DNA of 64,000 bases, from contig CBDFFZ010000002.1 of NCBI GenBank assembly GCA_965246905.1, positions 62,001 to 126,000 of the forward strand, in the 5' to 3' direction. The notes below the pieces were generated by a model. It was not told the origin of the DNA. It did not search any database and worked only from the letters and a program-made list of their open reading frames with translations. This DNA comes from UBA1952 sp965246905 (lineage in GTDB: Bacteria; Bacteroidota; Bacteroidia; Chitinophagales; Chitinophagaceae). Made by a program: the position numbers and the translations under genes. This document shows positions 52,368 through 61,576 of the stretch, piece by piece; the first letter of the stretch is position 1; the number at the start of each line of letters is the position of its first letter.

Positions 52368-55187
52368 ATGAAAGCAACGCGGACCTTGTATTGCTGCCTT
52401 ATGCTCGTGCTTATCAGCCAGCTTGCGCCTGCCCAGAATACATGTCCGCCAAATATCGACTATGAGCAGGGAAGCTTTGCAGGCTGGGAATGCGCTACAG
52501 CGACAAATAATGGTAACGGCAGCCCTGTCTGGACACCCGTTGCTGCTATTGCCAACCGGCATACCATCACATCGGGCGGCGCGGTAGATCCTTATGGCAA
52601 CTTTCCCGTTGTAGCCCCCGGTGGCGGCATGTATTCGGTAAAGCTGGGTAATAATGCAACCGGCGCGCAAATGGAGCGCCTGCGCTATACTTTCCAGGTA
52701 CCGGTTTCGGCTAATAACTTTAACCTGATCTACCGCTATGCCGTTGTGCTCAATGATGGCGGCCACCCTGCAAATCAACAGCCTTATTTTGAAGTAAAGG
52801 TTACGGACTCTGCCAATAACACGGTGATACCCTGCAATAACAGCACTTATGTATCCAACAGTAACCTCCCTGGTTTTACGCAGGTACCCGGCTCCCCCGC
52901 TATCTGGTACAAACCCTGGACGGCTGCTTCTATGCGGCTCGCGGGCCTCGCCGGCAGAACGCTTTACATAGAGTTCGTTACTGCCGATTGCTCCGTGGGT
53001 GGCCATTTCGGCTATGGCTATGTGGATCTTAATTGCGGTGGCTATGCCGTAACCAGCGCCAACTGCAATGGCTCGCTCAGCACCCCGCTTATCGGGCCGC
53101 CCGGCTTTATGCAATATGAATGGTACGATAACTTATATAATAGTATTGGCACCGGACAAACTGTGTATGTGCCCTCGCCGTCCTCCAGCAATAGCTACAA
53201 CGTAGTGCTTACGCCTTACCCCGGTTATGGCTGCATCGATACCCTTACTACTACGATCGTCTATTCTACACTTGCCGTCTCGGCTTCGCCGGATACCGGG
53301 TATCTCTGCGGCACCGGATTTGTGCAGATGCAGGCATCGCAGGTCGGGTCTTCGCCGCCTTATACTTACAGCTGGGCACCTGTTACCGGCCTCAACTGCA
53401 TTAACTGCGCCAACCCGCAGGCTTCCCCTACGGTAAATACCGCGTATGCCGTTGCGGTAACCGATGCGGTTGGGTGCGTGCTTACAGATACCGTTGTGGT
53501 GTTTGCCGATATGATCATAACTACCACCCACCAGGATGCAACCTGCTACGGACTGCTCAACGGCTCTGCCAGCGCAGTGCCAACCGGCGGCAGGCCTCCC
53601 TATACCTACAGCTGGAGCGCAGCGCCGGGTTTTAACGGCCCTATCCTCAATGGCATTGGTGCAGGTAATTATAATGTTACCGTACTGGATGCGAACAACT
53701 GTGCCAAGACTTTTTCTATCCGTATTGCGGAGCCTCCACTGCTTACCGCCTCCGGTACGGCTACCAATACAACGTGTAGCGGTGGCAGTAATGGTACCGT
53801 ATCCGCGCTGGCAGCCGGCGGCACCGCGCCTTATTCCTATTCCTGGAATACTACGCCAGTCAGCACTACGCCCGCGCTGAGCAATCTGCCGGCAGGCAAT
53901 TATACCTGCACTATTACAGATGCCCATAGCTGTACTGTAAATATCACGAAGACGATAGCCCAGCCCCCGGCATTGGCGGTACACGCCAACATGGCACAAA
54001 AGCCTTGCAGTGGCGAAACCGGTGGCATACTCGTTGCGGTGGCAACCGGCGGCACCGGCACGCTTACCTATCGATGGCTAAACCCTTATGTGGTTAATGA
54101 TACGCTTACCAACGTGCCTGCGGGCCGCTACAGCATTCAGGTATATGATGCTTTAGGATGCATGGTAACGGACTCTTTTCTCCTCACCAGCTTCCCGCTG
54201 CCAAATATCAGCGCAGGTGCGGATGCAGAAATATGCCGCGGGGCGAATGCTACGCTCAATGCTTCCGGCGGTGGCATCTCCTATAGCTGGGCTCTGCCGG
54301 CCTACCTGAGCTGCACGGCCTGTACGCAAACTGTATCAACGCCGGATACTACGATTACCTATGTGCTTACCGGTACGGATGCCAATGGATGCCGCAACCG
54401 CGATACAGTAACCGTATCCGTAATACAGCGCGTGCCTGTAAGTGTGGATACGCTCCGCCGCATCTGCCCGCATGAACGCATCCTGCTGGGGGCAACCGGT
54501 GGCGAAAGTTATGAATGGACGCCGGCAGGAACGCTTACCGGCACGGGCCTGCCAAACCCAGAGGCAGCGCCGGAAGGCACTACCAGATACCGGGTGATCA
54601 TCACCGAAAACCGCTGCTTTAAGGATACCCTGTACCAAACCGTGGTTGTAATGCCGCAACCTTCCATTATGCTGGGAGAAAGCTTTGCAGCCATACCCGG
54701 TGCAACGGTAAAGCTGGAAACGGAGGTTACCGATGCGGCATCCATTGCCTGGTATCCGCCTGCCGGCCTTAGCTGCACGGATTGCTATGCACCCACCGCC
54801 ACACTGGATTCCACCATTACCTACATTGCGGAAGTAACCAACAGCTACGGCTGTAAGGCCCGCGATACTATTACTATCCGTGTGGCCTGCGATGGTAATG
54901 CCTTTTATGTAGCCAATGCCTTTACGCCGAATGGCGATGGCCAGAATGATTACTTCTACCCGCAGGGGCTTGGGGTGAATTTTGTAAAGCGCATGATGAT
55001 CTATGATCGCTGGGGCGAGGTAGTATTCAGCGCTACAGATATACCGGCCAATACGCCGGAGCGCGGCTGGAACGGCACCTTCCGCGGTAAGGATCTGGCG
55101 TCTGATGTATTCCTGTATGTAGTGGAAACGCTGTGTAAAAACGGCGACCCGATTGTGCTTAAAGGGGATATTACTTTAGTGAGGTAA
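52368..55187 (+). CDS. Large secreted SprB-repeat protein with gliding-type C-terminal domain
   Basis: 939 residues from ATG 52368, which gives a signal peptide (MKATRTLYCCLMLVLISQLA then PAQ); an ATG six codons upstream is possible. The N-terminal third is a carbohydrate-binding-like jelly roll (FEVKVTDSANNTVIPC ... GGHFGYGYVDLNCGG). SprB-type repeats follow (e.g. GGRPPYTYSWSAAPG, GGTAPYSYSWNTTP, LSNLPAGNYTCTITDAHSC). The end is the type B gliding-associated domain (NAFTPNGDGQNDYFYPQG ... IYDRWGEVVF ... GWNGTFRGK). It should pass through the type IX system to the surface as an adhesin. Confidence 0.92.
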   Translation: MKATRTLYCCLMLVLISQLAPAQNTCPPNIDYEQGSFAGWECATATNNGNGSPVWTPVAAIANRHTITSGGAVDPYGNFPVVAPGGGMYSVKLGNNATGAQMERLRYTFQVPVSANNFNLIYRYAVVLNDGGHPANQQPYFEVKVTDSANNTVIPCNNSTYVSNSNLPGFTQVPGSPAIWYKPWTAASMRLAGLAGRTLYIEFVTADCSVGGHFGYGYVDLNCGGYAVTSANCNGSLSTPLIGPPGFMQYEWYDNLYNSIGTGQTVYVPSPSSSNSYNVVLTPYPGYGCIDTLTTTIVYSTLAVSASPDTGYLCGTGFVQMQASQVGSSPPYTYSWAPVTGLNCINCANPQASPTVNTAYAVAVTDAVGCVLTDTVVVFADMIITTTHQDATCYGLLNGSASAVPTGGRPPYTYSWSAAPGFNGPILNGIGAGNYNVTVLDANNCAKTFSIRIAEPPLLTASGTATNTTCSGGSNGTVSALAAGGTAPYSYSWNTTPVSTTPALSNLPAGNYTCTITDAHSCTVNITKTIAQPPALAVHANMAQKPCSGETGGILVAVATGGTGTLTYRWLNPYVVNDTLTNVPAGRYSIQVYDALGCMVTDSFLLTSFPLPNISAGADAEICRGANATLNASGGGISYSWALPAYLSCTACTQTVSTPDTTITYVLTGTDANGCRNRDTVTVSVIQRVPVSVDTLRRICPHERILLGATGGESYEWTPAGTLTGTGLPNPEAAPEGTTRYRVIITENRCFKDTLYQTVVVMPQPSIMLGESFAAIPGATVKLETEVTDAASIAWYPPAGLSCTDCYAPTATLDSTITYIAEVTNSYGCKARDTITIRVACDGNAFYVANAFTPNGDGQNDYFYPQGLGVNFVKRMMIYDRWGEVVFSATDIPANTPERGWNGTFRGKDLASDVFLYVVETLCKNGDPIVLKGDITLVR

Positions 55188-55200
55188 AGAAAACGTGTCT

Positions 55201-56268
55201 ATGAAAAAATGTTTGCTCTTTTTGAGTTTGATGACTGCTTTAGGGATGTGCCCCAAAACGCAGGCCCAGGATATTCACTTCTCGCAGTTCTATGAGAATG
55301 CCACGCTCCGCAACCCGGCACTGGTAGGCATCTTCAGCGGTGATTATAAGGTAAGCGTCAATTACCGCAACCAGTGGAGCTCATTCGGCGCAGCCTTCCA
55401 GACGGCCATGGCCAATGGCGAAACGCGCGTGCTCATGTCGCGCAATACGGGCGATTATATGAGTTTCGGCCTGAGCGCTTTTTATGATAAGGCCGGCTCT
55501 ATCGATTTCAGCAATACCGGCGCCTATGGCACGCTGAGCTACAACAAGGCTTTTGGCGACGGGCAGTACAGCTACCTCTCCATAGGGCTCGGCGCGGGCT
55601 ACCTGCAGCGCTCTATGAATGTTGCCAAGATGCGCTTTGCCAGCCAGTATAAAGGAGGAAACTACAGCGCCTCGAACCCCACGGGCGAAAACATCGCCAA
55701 TACCAAAGTAAGCCACCTCGATGCCTCCGGCGGCATCTCCTTCAACAGCTCTATCGGCTGGAATGTGAATTACTATCTCGGTGCCGCGGCCTATCATCTC
55801 TCCAAGCCCAAGAAAGGCTACCTCGCTGACGGCATCCTGAACCTCTCCACACGATGGACCGTGAACGGCGGATTGCAGGCGGCACTGCGGCAGAACCTGG
55901 GGCTGGTGGCCGAGTTCAATTACCAGCAGCAATCGCCCTACCAGGAAGTAATTGGTGGGGCATTGCTGCGCTACCTCCTTAACCGCTCCGGCAGCGATAA
56001 TATCGAAAAGCTGAAGCTGTACTTAGGCTGCTACTACCGCCTCAATGATGCTGTGATACCTACAGTGAAGATTGATTACCACAACTGGAGCCTCACGGCT
56101 TCGTATGATGTAAGCATCGGCAGTCAGCGTATCTACCTCGGTGGGATGGGTGGCTATGAGATGACGCTTATGGTAAGGGGCTTCAACAAGATCAATGGCC
56201 GGGTGCGCGATATTATTGTATCGCCACGCTTTGAGCTTGAGGATGATCCGGCAAAAAGCCCGTATTGA
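55201..56268 (+). CDS. PorP/SprF-family type IX secretion membrane protein
   Basis: 355 residues from ATG 55201 with signal peptide (MKKCLLFLSLMTALGMCPKT then QAQ). Family landmarks: QDIHFSQFYENATLRNPALV, NYRNQWSSFG and the barrel ending in FELEDDPAKSPY. PorP/SprF proteins are outer-membrane anchors that pair with a specific gliding-type C-terminal domain substrate; the substrate gene lies 13 bp upstream, so the two are co-transcribed. The dedicated pairing is the general rule for this family. Confidence 0.94.
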   Translation: MKKCLLFLSLMTALGMCPKTQAQDIHFSQFYENATLRNPALVGIFSGDYKVSVNYRNQWSSFGAAFQTAMANGETRVLMSRNTGDYMSFGLSAFYDKAGSIDFSNTGAYGTLSYNKAFGDGQYSYLSIGLGAGYLQRSMNVAKMRFASQYKGGNYSASNPTGENIANTKVSHLDASGGISFNSSIGWNVNYYLGAAAYHLSKPKKGYLADGILNLSTRWTVNGGLQAALRQNLGLVAEFNYQQQSPYQEVIGGALLRYLLNRSGSDNIEKLKLYLGCYYRLNDAVIPTVKIDYHNWSLTASYDVSIGSQRIYLGGMGGYEMTLMVRGFNKINGRVRDIIVSPRFELEDDPAKSPY

Positions 56269-56375
56269 GTGCGGCGAAAATGAATAGTTGTTCTATTAAA
56301 CGTAAGCACACTTCGCCGAAGAATACGATTATTGCCTTCCAATCGGTAACTATATAGAATTTTACACCAAAATAA

Positions 56376-56407
56376 TTTGGATTAGTGTAGCGAACTACTT
56401 ATCTTTG
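56376..56407 (+). promoter_or_regulatory. Bacteroidota-type promoter of the IS1595 transposase
   Basis: -33 box TTTG (56376-56379), 20-bp spacer, -7 box TATCTTTG (56400-56407), matching TTTG-N19/20-TAnnTTTG. The gene start is 22 bp downstream at 56429. Confidence 0.75.
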
Positions 56408-56428
56408 TTTCAGCAAACGGGATAAGCC

Positions 56429-57373
56429 ATGATAAACATTGAATTCAAATCCATCTTACAGTTAGTAAAAGCATTCCCTGATGAGCAAACCTGCATCAAT
56501 CACTTAGAGCTGCTACGCTGGAATGGCAATGTAATATCCCCTTTTGATTCCACTTCTAAAGTGTACAAGTGCGCAGGCAATAAGTACAAGTGTAAGAACA
56601 CCGGCAAGTACTTCAACGTACGCACCCAAACCTTATTCGATAATACAAAGGTGCCGCTGCAAAAGTGGTTCATGGCTATCTACCTGATAACGGCCCATAA
56701 GAAAGGCATATCCTCTTTACAGCTTGGCCGGGACATTGACGTAACCCAAAAAACAGCATGGTTTATGAACCACCGTATCCGCAACTGCTACGGCATAACC
56801 GGCAGCGATGACAGCGGCGAGCCAATGGGCGGTGAAGGCGTGGTGGTAGAAGTAGATGAAACGTATTTGGGCGGCAAGGTAAAGAACATGCACAACAGCA
56901 AGCGCAAGGCTATATTAGAAGCCAATGAAGGGCCTACAGCTAATAAGACCGGCGTAATGGGTTACTTGGAGCGGGGCGGCAAAATACGCTTACAGGTAAT
57001 GGATGCAAACATTCCGGTAGCTGAATATCTTACAGGCACCGTTTCCAAAGATTCTGTACTGATGACTGATAAGAACCAAGCTTATAAGAATATAGGCAAG
57101 GAGTATGCTTTTCACGGCACGACAGACCATTCTAAGAGCGAGTATGTGAAAGACAAGGTAATCCACACCAACAGCATTGAAGGCGCATTTTCAATGCTGG
57201 ATAGAATGGTAATAGGCATCTATCATTACATATCCCCTAAGCACACACAGAAGTACCTTAATGAATTATCTTTCCGCTATAACAGCCGGGATATAAACAA
57301 CGGGCAGCGCTTTACGCTTATGCTGCTTAATGGCGGGCACCGCTTAACCTATAAAAATCTAATCGCAAAATGA
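56429..57373 (+). CDS. IS1595-family transposase
   Basis: 314 residues. An N-terminal zinc-ribbon-like part (YKCAGNKYKCKNTGKYFNVR) and the ISXO2-like DDE core: VEVDETYLGGKV (first Asp), VLMTDKNQAYKNI (second Asp) and NSIEGAFSMLDR (third acidic position). Length and motifs are intact, so it may be active. The stop overlaps the passenger start by 4 bp (ATGA). Confidence 0.93.
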   Translation: MINIEFKSILQLVKAFPDEQTCINHLELLRWNGNVISPFDSTSKVYKCAGNKYKCKNTGKYFNVRTQTLFDNTKVPLQKWFMAIYLITAHKKGISSLQLGRDIDVTQKTAWFMNHRIRNCYGITGSDDSGEPMGGEGVVVEVDETYLGGKVKNMHNSKRKAILEANEGPTANKTGVMGYLERGGKIRLQVMDANIPVAEYLTGTVSKDSVLMTDKNQAYKNIGKEYAFHGTTDHSKSEYVKDKVIHTNSIEGAFSMLDRMVIGIYHYISPKHTQKYLNELSFRYNSRDINNGQRFTLMLLNGGHRLTYKNLIAK

Positions 57374-58398
57374 GCCAAGAAAAAGAAAATATGCTGCCTC
57401 ATGCTGTGTACAATGGCATGGTAGATATAGCTGATTTTAAAATTCGGTGCTATAATCTTAATACTGGCGAAAGGGTTCTTAGCCGCGAAGGCATTTTACG
57501 CGCATTAGGGCGAACCGGCAACCCCAAGTACAAAGAGGAGGTTGAAGATGGGACAGATGTTCAACTCTTCCAAACCCCTGTTTTTCTTAGGGCAGAAAAT
57601 CTTAAGCCTTTCATTTCTAATGACTTAATTACCTCTTCTCAGCCAATTGTATTTGAGACTGATGGCAAGCGTAAAGCCTATGGTTATAGGGCAGAGCTAC
57701 TGCCGCAAATCTGCTATGTCTATGTAGATGCGGAGAAAGCCGGTGTTTTATCACCCAAGCAAAAGATTGTGGCGGAAAGGTGCCACATACTTATCCGTGG
57801 GTTTGCTACGGTTGGTATAATTGCGCTTGTTGACGAAGCAACGGGCTATCAATATACAAGAGAGAAGGACGAGCTACAAAAAATACTAAAAGCCTATATT
57901 TCGCCTGAGCTGCTTCCTTGGCAAAAACGATTCCCCGATGTTTTTTATAAAGAACTCTTCCGACTTAACGGTTGGGATTTTACCGTTAATGGGATAAAGA
58001 ACAGACCGGGCGTTATTGGAACGTGGACAAAAAAATTGGTCTATGAACAATTGCCAAAAGGCGTACTTGATAAATTGAAGGAGATAACCCCAAAGAGCGA
58101 ATCGGGCAACTACACTCATCGTCTGCACCAAAGCCTAACGATTGATGTTGGAGAGCCAAATCTCACAGCGCAAATCAATCAAGTTGTAACCCTCTTCTTG
58201 CTTTCTGATAACATGGAGGATATGTGGGGTAAATTTAGGAAACTACTATTACGGCAAAGTGGGCAATTAGAAATACCGTTTGCCTTTGATGAAAAGGGCC
58301 ACACAAAAGAGCCGCTTTATGATGAAACCAAAGTGTCCGATTTTAATCAAAAACTAAAAACAGCCCTCAATTATAATCCCAAAGACAAAGCCAAATAA
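57370..58398 (+). CDS. P63C-domain protein, passenger of the IS1595 element
   Basis: 342 residues. The P63C signature is clear: EATGYQYTREKDELQKILKA then PWQKRFPDVFYKELFRLNGW. The N-terminal part (RVLSREGILRALGRTGNPK; VYVDAEKAGVLSPKQKIVAE) resembles phage antirepressor-like DNA-binding domains. P63C proteins are frequent in phage and plasmids and have no assigned activity. Translationally coupled to the transposase; ends 5 bp before a strong terminator. Confidence 0.88.
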   Translation: MSQEKENMLPHAVYNGMVDIADFKIRCYNLNTGERVLSREGILRALGRTGNPKYKEEVEDGTDVQLFQTPVFLRAENLKPFISNDLITSSQPIVFETDGKRKAYGYRAELLPQICYVYVDAEKAGVLSPKQKIVAERCHILIRGFATVGIIALVDEATGYQYTREKDELQKILKAYISPELLPWQKRFPDVFYKELFRLNGWDFTVNGIKNRPGVIGTWTKKLVYEQLPKGVLDKLKEITPKSESGNYTHRLHQSLTIDVGEPNLTAQINQVVTLFLLSDNMEDMWGKFRKLLLRQSGQLEIPFAFDEKGHTKEPLYDETKVSDFNQKLKTALNYNPKDKAK

Positions 58399-58403
58399 AA
58401 GAA

Positions 58404-58424
58404 AAGGTCGCAAAATGCGACCTT
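58404..58424 (+). terminator. Rho-independent terminator after the P63C gene
   Basis: AAGGTCGCA (58404-58412), loop AAA, TGCGACCTT (58416-58424), then AAAAAATTT. A perfect 9-bp stem; may act in both directions. Confidence 0.8.
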
Positions 58425-58530
58425 AAAAAATTTGAGACTTCCCAGATTTTACACCCTGCCTTTCAGCTATACCAGATGCTAAACCCTGTCTCCAATTGTA
58501 AAAGTAAAGCAAAATCTGAAAAAACAAAAA

Positions 58531-59112
58531 TTAAATTGAGGAAATCTCTGTTAAAGAATTATCCACAAACCTTTCCAAAATGGAGTTATTGCCAACCATG
58601 AGTACGCCGTACTGTCCATCAAAAAAACGATATTCATCTTTGCACATCGCTGTAATAACCGTGATCTCATAATGGTTGAAGGCCTTTACGTGTACCTGTA
58701 TGGCGATGTTTAACATGCCGCAAGCTGTTTCCTCTCGACACACAACACGATAGGGTTGCCTCGGTTTAGAGTGAGCGCCTTCATTATAATTCACAAATGA
58801 AAGCGTAGGGACACAGGAACAATAGAGCATTAAATGCCGGAAGGATCTAAGCACCAGGGCTTCAACGTCTGCATTGCCTATGCCGTCTCTTTTGCCCAAT
58901 TTGTCTCCGATATCATGCCTAAGAATATAATGTTTGTCAAAGCAGAGCGATATGCTTATATCTTGGGTAATTGTAGTAACAGGCCTAACATTAGTAGATG
59001 CCTTATTTGCTACATATGCCATAGGATCATCCATTACTTCAGTGCCTTTCTTTTCGTAGTCTAATCTCTTCCGTGGTAAGCCGTTGCTATTCATAAACTG
59101 ATAGGTGTTCAA
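58531..59112 (-). CDS. Hypothetical protein, 193 residues
   Basis: Ordinary soluble protein composition (MNTYQFMNSNGLPRKRLDYE; FRHLMLYCSCVPTLSFVNY; GQYGVLMVGNNSILERF). No signal, span or known motif. It is divergent from nothing and follows the gene at 59121 on the same strand with an 8-bp gap, so the two may be co-transcribed as accessory genes. Family not recognised. Confidence 0.6.
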   Translation of the reverse strand: MNTYQFMNSNGLPRKRLDYEKKGTEVMDDPMAYVANKASTNVRPVTTITQDISISLCFDKHYILRHDIGDKLGKRDGIGNADVEALVLRSFRHLMLYCSCVPTLSFVNYNEGAHSKPRQPYRVVCREETACGMLNIAIQVHVKAFNHYEITVITAMCKDEYRFFDGQYGVLMVGNNSILERFVDNSLTEISSI

Positions 59113-59120
59113 TAGTTGTG

Positions 59121-59645
59121 TTACAATACAACAAAATCATGGGCCGTTTTTGTGCCTTTTCTTCTGCTTAGTTCCTTAAAAAAGTAACTGTATTCAGGCT
59201 TAAATGAACCTGAATCACTCTTCCACTGCGCAAGTCCATAATACTTACCTCTACAGCCTTTTATTTCTTCGCTGAAAATATAGCCCTTATTGCAAAGTCT
59301 GAATAACACTAAGGATAATTGTTGAATATATTTTCTTCTATTTTTTGGGTCTTCCAGTGCCGTTTTGTTCAATTGAAACGCTGATTCTAATATTTCACTT
59401 GTTGTCATTGGACGCTGGAGAAAATTAAATGCGTTAATTGCTTTTTGAGTCCAATCTATTTTTGATCCATCCAATTCATTAACTAATAAATTGAGTTCTT
59501 TCAGTCTTTCCTGCTTATCATTCATAACAACCCGCATAGCCTCAATTTCACGTAAAATGTCTCTTTTCTCTTTTATAAGAATCTCTATTGCTTCCTCAGA
59601 TATTGGCCGATGCGAATAATTAACACCACTCCTTTGCATACACAA
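59121..59645 (-). CDS. Hypothetical coiled-coil / winged-helix-like protein
   Basis: 174 residues. The N-terminal part is a coiled coil (IEILIKEKRDILREIEAMRV then LKELNLLVNELDG); the rest looks like a winged helix (INAFNFLQRPMTTSEILESA; FRLCNKGYIFSEEIKG), as in bacteriophage or island regulators that bind DNA as dimers. Unknown function; upstream of the 193-residue gene. Confidence 0.6.
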   Translation of the reverse strand: MCMQRSGVNYSHRPISEEAIEILIKEKRDILREIEAMRVVMNDKQERLKELNLLVNELDGSKIDWTQKAINAFNFLQRPMTTSEILESAFQLNKTALEDPKNRRKYIQQLSLVLFRLCNKGYIFSEEIKGCRGKYYGLAQWKSDSGSFKPEYSYFFKELSRRKGTKTAHDFVVL

Positions 59646-59873
59646 ATATAGAAAACATGGCTGAAAACATAGAGTAAAATCATTGCCGTTTAAATTTATT
59701 TATCCACCTCAATTGTGCATAAGTTATGCGAGTTATGCCCATTATGCAATTTCAATTTCAATAAAATATTCATGTGTATATTTCATGTGTACACACTTAC
59801 ATTCGACAAATTATATTCTAAGTTCACTTTTATACGCTTTTATAAACTTTCGCGCGTTGCAAATCGCTCACAT

Positions 59874-59903
59874 AAATAAGCCACCTATTTAGGTGGCTTA
59901 TTT
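59874..59903. terminator. Perfect 13-bp bidirectional terminator
   Basis: AAATAAGCCACCT (59874-59886), loop ATTT, AGGTGGCTTATTT (59891-59903). A/T-rich ends on both sides allow termination in both directions, between the minus-strand pair and the plus-strand small genes. Confidence 0.85.
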
Positions 59904-59950
59904 GCTAATACTTGCACATAGGCTGCCACTATTGGCCATTGCTTCGCCGG

Positions 59951-60187
59951 ATGAAGGAACTAACGGATTTAGAGCAACAATTATCAGGCATCTACCTGCG
60001 CATTGCAGAGGTCTATAAGAAAATGAGCAAGACCAAAGACAGGTATTCTTTGGATATTTTGCAATCGGGGATATATCACATGCTCAATCAAGCAAATGAA
60101 TTAAAGGATGCAATTGAACCTTTAAGGGCAGAGATATTAAGGCGAATGAGCGAAGGATGTAGTTTCCCTAAAGGCCGATACGACTAA
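59951..60187 (+). CDS. Small helical protein, 78 residues
   Basis: The start at 59951 is chosen as the most protein-like (MKELTDLEQQLSGIYLRIAE); an ATG at 59912 in the same frame reads through the terminator region. Helical, with a basic end (ILRRMSEGCSFPKGRYD). First of four short plus-strand genes. Function unknown. Confidence 0.5.
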   Translation: MKELTDLEQQLSGIYLRIAEVYKKMSKTKDRYSLDILQSGIYHMLNQANELKDAIEPLRAEILRRMSEGCSFPKGRYD

Positions 60188-60224
60188 AAAGGCTTAATCT
60201 TCTATCCATTTCTTACCTTACAGT

Positions 60225-60383
60225 ATGGACATTACAAAAGAGCTAATGAAAGAGCTTTACTCTTACGTGTGCCCGGTTCATGGTGAAGCTACCTACTTTA
60301 AAATACAGCCGGTAAATGATACTGTTATTGTCTATTGCTGCGAACTTTGCAAAATGCAGATTGAAGCTATTATTAATAATTAG
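60225..60383 (+). CDS. Very small protein with zinc-ribbon-like Cys/His pairs
   Basis: 52 residues. CPVH (residues 16-19) and YCCELC (37-42) could bind one metal ion. Preceded at -12 to -4 by TTACCTTAC, the same element as before the gene at 60473. Too short for many gene callers; coding status is supported by the full frame from ATG to TAG and by the shared upstream element. Confidence 0.5.
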   Translation: MDITKELMKELYSYVCPVHGEATYFKIQPVNDTVIVYCCELCKMQIEAIINN

Positions 60384-60472
60384 ACTTTGCTTGCGCATAA
60401 ATGGGTATAGTTACCCTAAATAGCAAACTGATAAGCGCGGCAATTTGCTCTTAAAGTTCTTTACCTTACGTT

Positions 60473-60667
60473 ATGCAAATGGATAACTACATTACTTGGG
60501 AGCAAGGGGGAGTACGGGTTGCTCTTTTTGTTCGGCACATAGTATCAGTAATGGATAAAGGAAAGTATGCATCCATCTTTACAGTTGATGGTGATGGTCT
60601 GGAGCCACCACTAACCTACGATGAAGTAATGGACAGAATCAAAGAATCGCGGCGGACAAGTGATTAA
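60473..60667 (+). CDS. Small protein, 64 residues
   Basis: MQMDNYITWEQGGVRVALFV then VRHIVSVMDKGKYASIFTV and a helical acid/base end. TTACCTTAC lies at the same distance upstream (4 bp before ATG) as for the 52-residue gene. No known domain. Confidence 0.5.
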   Translation: MQMDNYITWEQGGVRVALFVRHIVSVMDKGKYASIFTVDGDGLEPPLTYDEVMDRIKESRRTSD

Positions 60668-60791
60668 TCCCCCCCCGGTGTAATCTTCTATATAGTTACC
60701 AGCAACAGTACAGGCACTTCGGTTTGATGATAACTTATGAGCCGCAGGAAAGTCCTATCTTTAAGTGGATTAATGCTCATTCCCCTACTAA

Positions 60792-61148
60792 ATGCTTACG
60801 CTCAATATATTACCTATCTGCAAGGCGCGGTCTATCCGTTATCCATTTGCCTATCTCAAGAAATCCGGCTTTGCCCATAGCGCTGCGCACCAGATTGTAG
60901 CGGGCACGCTCCGGGAGCCTAAGCTTGCGCATATCGAAAAGCTGTGCATCCTGCTGGAGTGTGTGCCGCATGATATCCTCGAATGGACGCCCGGTGAAAA
61001 CCAGTCTTTAAAAATTCCCCTTGCGGCCCTGATCCCCAAAAAAGAAACCGGCTTTGAGTGGATGCAGGAGCTGAAGAACCTGCCGCTGGAAAAGCTCCGC
61101 GAGCTGGGCGTGGTGGTGAAAGGGGAATTACAGAAGGGCGAGGAATAA
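60792..61148 (+). CDS. XRE-type HTH DNA-binding protein
   Basis: 118 residues. N-terminal half is a Cro/C1-like HTH (ICKARSIRYPFAYLKKSGFA then HSAAHQIVAGTLREPKLAHI and LCILLECVPHDILEW). The C-terminal half is an Asp/Glu/Leu-rich helix (LKNLPLEKLRELGVVVKG). Likely a regulator of the local accessory genes. A TATCTTTA -7 like box is at 60756-60763. Confidence 0.8.
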   Translation: MLTLNILPICKARSIRYPFAYLKKSGFAHSAAHQIVAGTLREPKLAHIEKLCILLECVPHDILEWTPGENQSLKIPLAALIPKKETGFEWMQELKNLPLEKLRELGVVVKGELQKGEE

Positions 61149-61177
61149 GGTTATGGCGCCAGGGTGTAGAAGAAAAA

Positions 61178-61575
61178 TAATCCTTGCGTCGCAGACGCTG
61201 AACCGGGTGCATCCGCGTTGCAAACGCGGACGAAGCTGCCGTATGAGCTTTGCGCTGTTGGAATACAAAAAAAAGCGGCGCTAATTTTTATTAAACAGCG
61301 TCCCTCGTCCGCGTTTGCAACGCGGATGCTTCTGGCAAGGCTTTTGCAAAGCCGGTAAAAGAGAATACAGAGATAGTATTGAGGTGGACAAATCCTTGCG
61401 TCACAGACGCGGCACCAATGCCATCCGCGTTGCAAACGCGGACGAGGTTGCTTTATGAGCTTTGCGCTGTTCGAAGACAAAAAAGCGGTGCTATTTTTAT
61501 TAAATAGTTCCACTCGTCCGCGTTTGCAACGCGGATGCTTCTGGTGAGGCTTTTGCAAAGCCGGTAAAAGAGATG
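61178..61575. repeat. Two tandem copies of a ~210-bp REP-type repeat unit
   Basis: Each copy holds an inverted pair of the palindrome GCATCCGCGTTGCAAACGCGGACGA read in parts: 61209-61233 with 61305-61329, and 61421-61445 with 61514-61538. The copies also share ATCCTTGCGTC-CAGACGC, GAGCTTTGCGCTGTT-GAA-ACAAAA, AGCGG-GCTA-TTTTTATTAAA and a second palindrome GGCTTTTGCAAAGCC. The offset between copies is about 210 bp. Confidence 0.85.
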
Positions 61576-61576
61576 A

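Larger units (their letters stand above)
56359..58455 (+). mobile_element. IS1595-type element with a P63C-domain passenger gene
   Basis: A 10-bp direct repeat ATTTTACACC (56359-56368 and 58446-58455) flanks a transposase, a coupled passenger gene and a terminator. IS1595 elements make 8-bp target duplications and often carry passenger genes, so the repeat may be a target duplication. No clear terminal inverted repeats could be identified, so the limits are provisional. Confidence 0.5.

Noticed and set aside
52299..53999. Two minus-strand frames (271 and 288 codons) opposite the SprB-repeat gene
   Set aside because: They mirror the repeats of the real gene on the plus strand and have no start context or domain.
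60737..60880. 47-codon frame starting ATGAGCCGCAGG with a signal-like N-terminus
   Set aside because: It overlaps the well-supported HTH gene and ends inside it; it more likely contains that gene's promoter.
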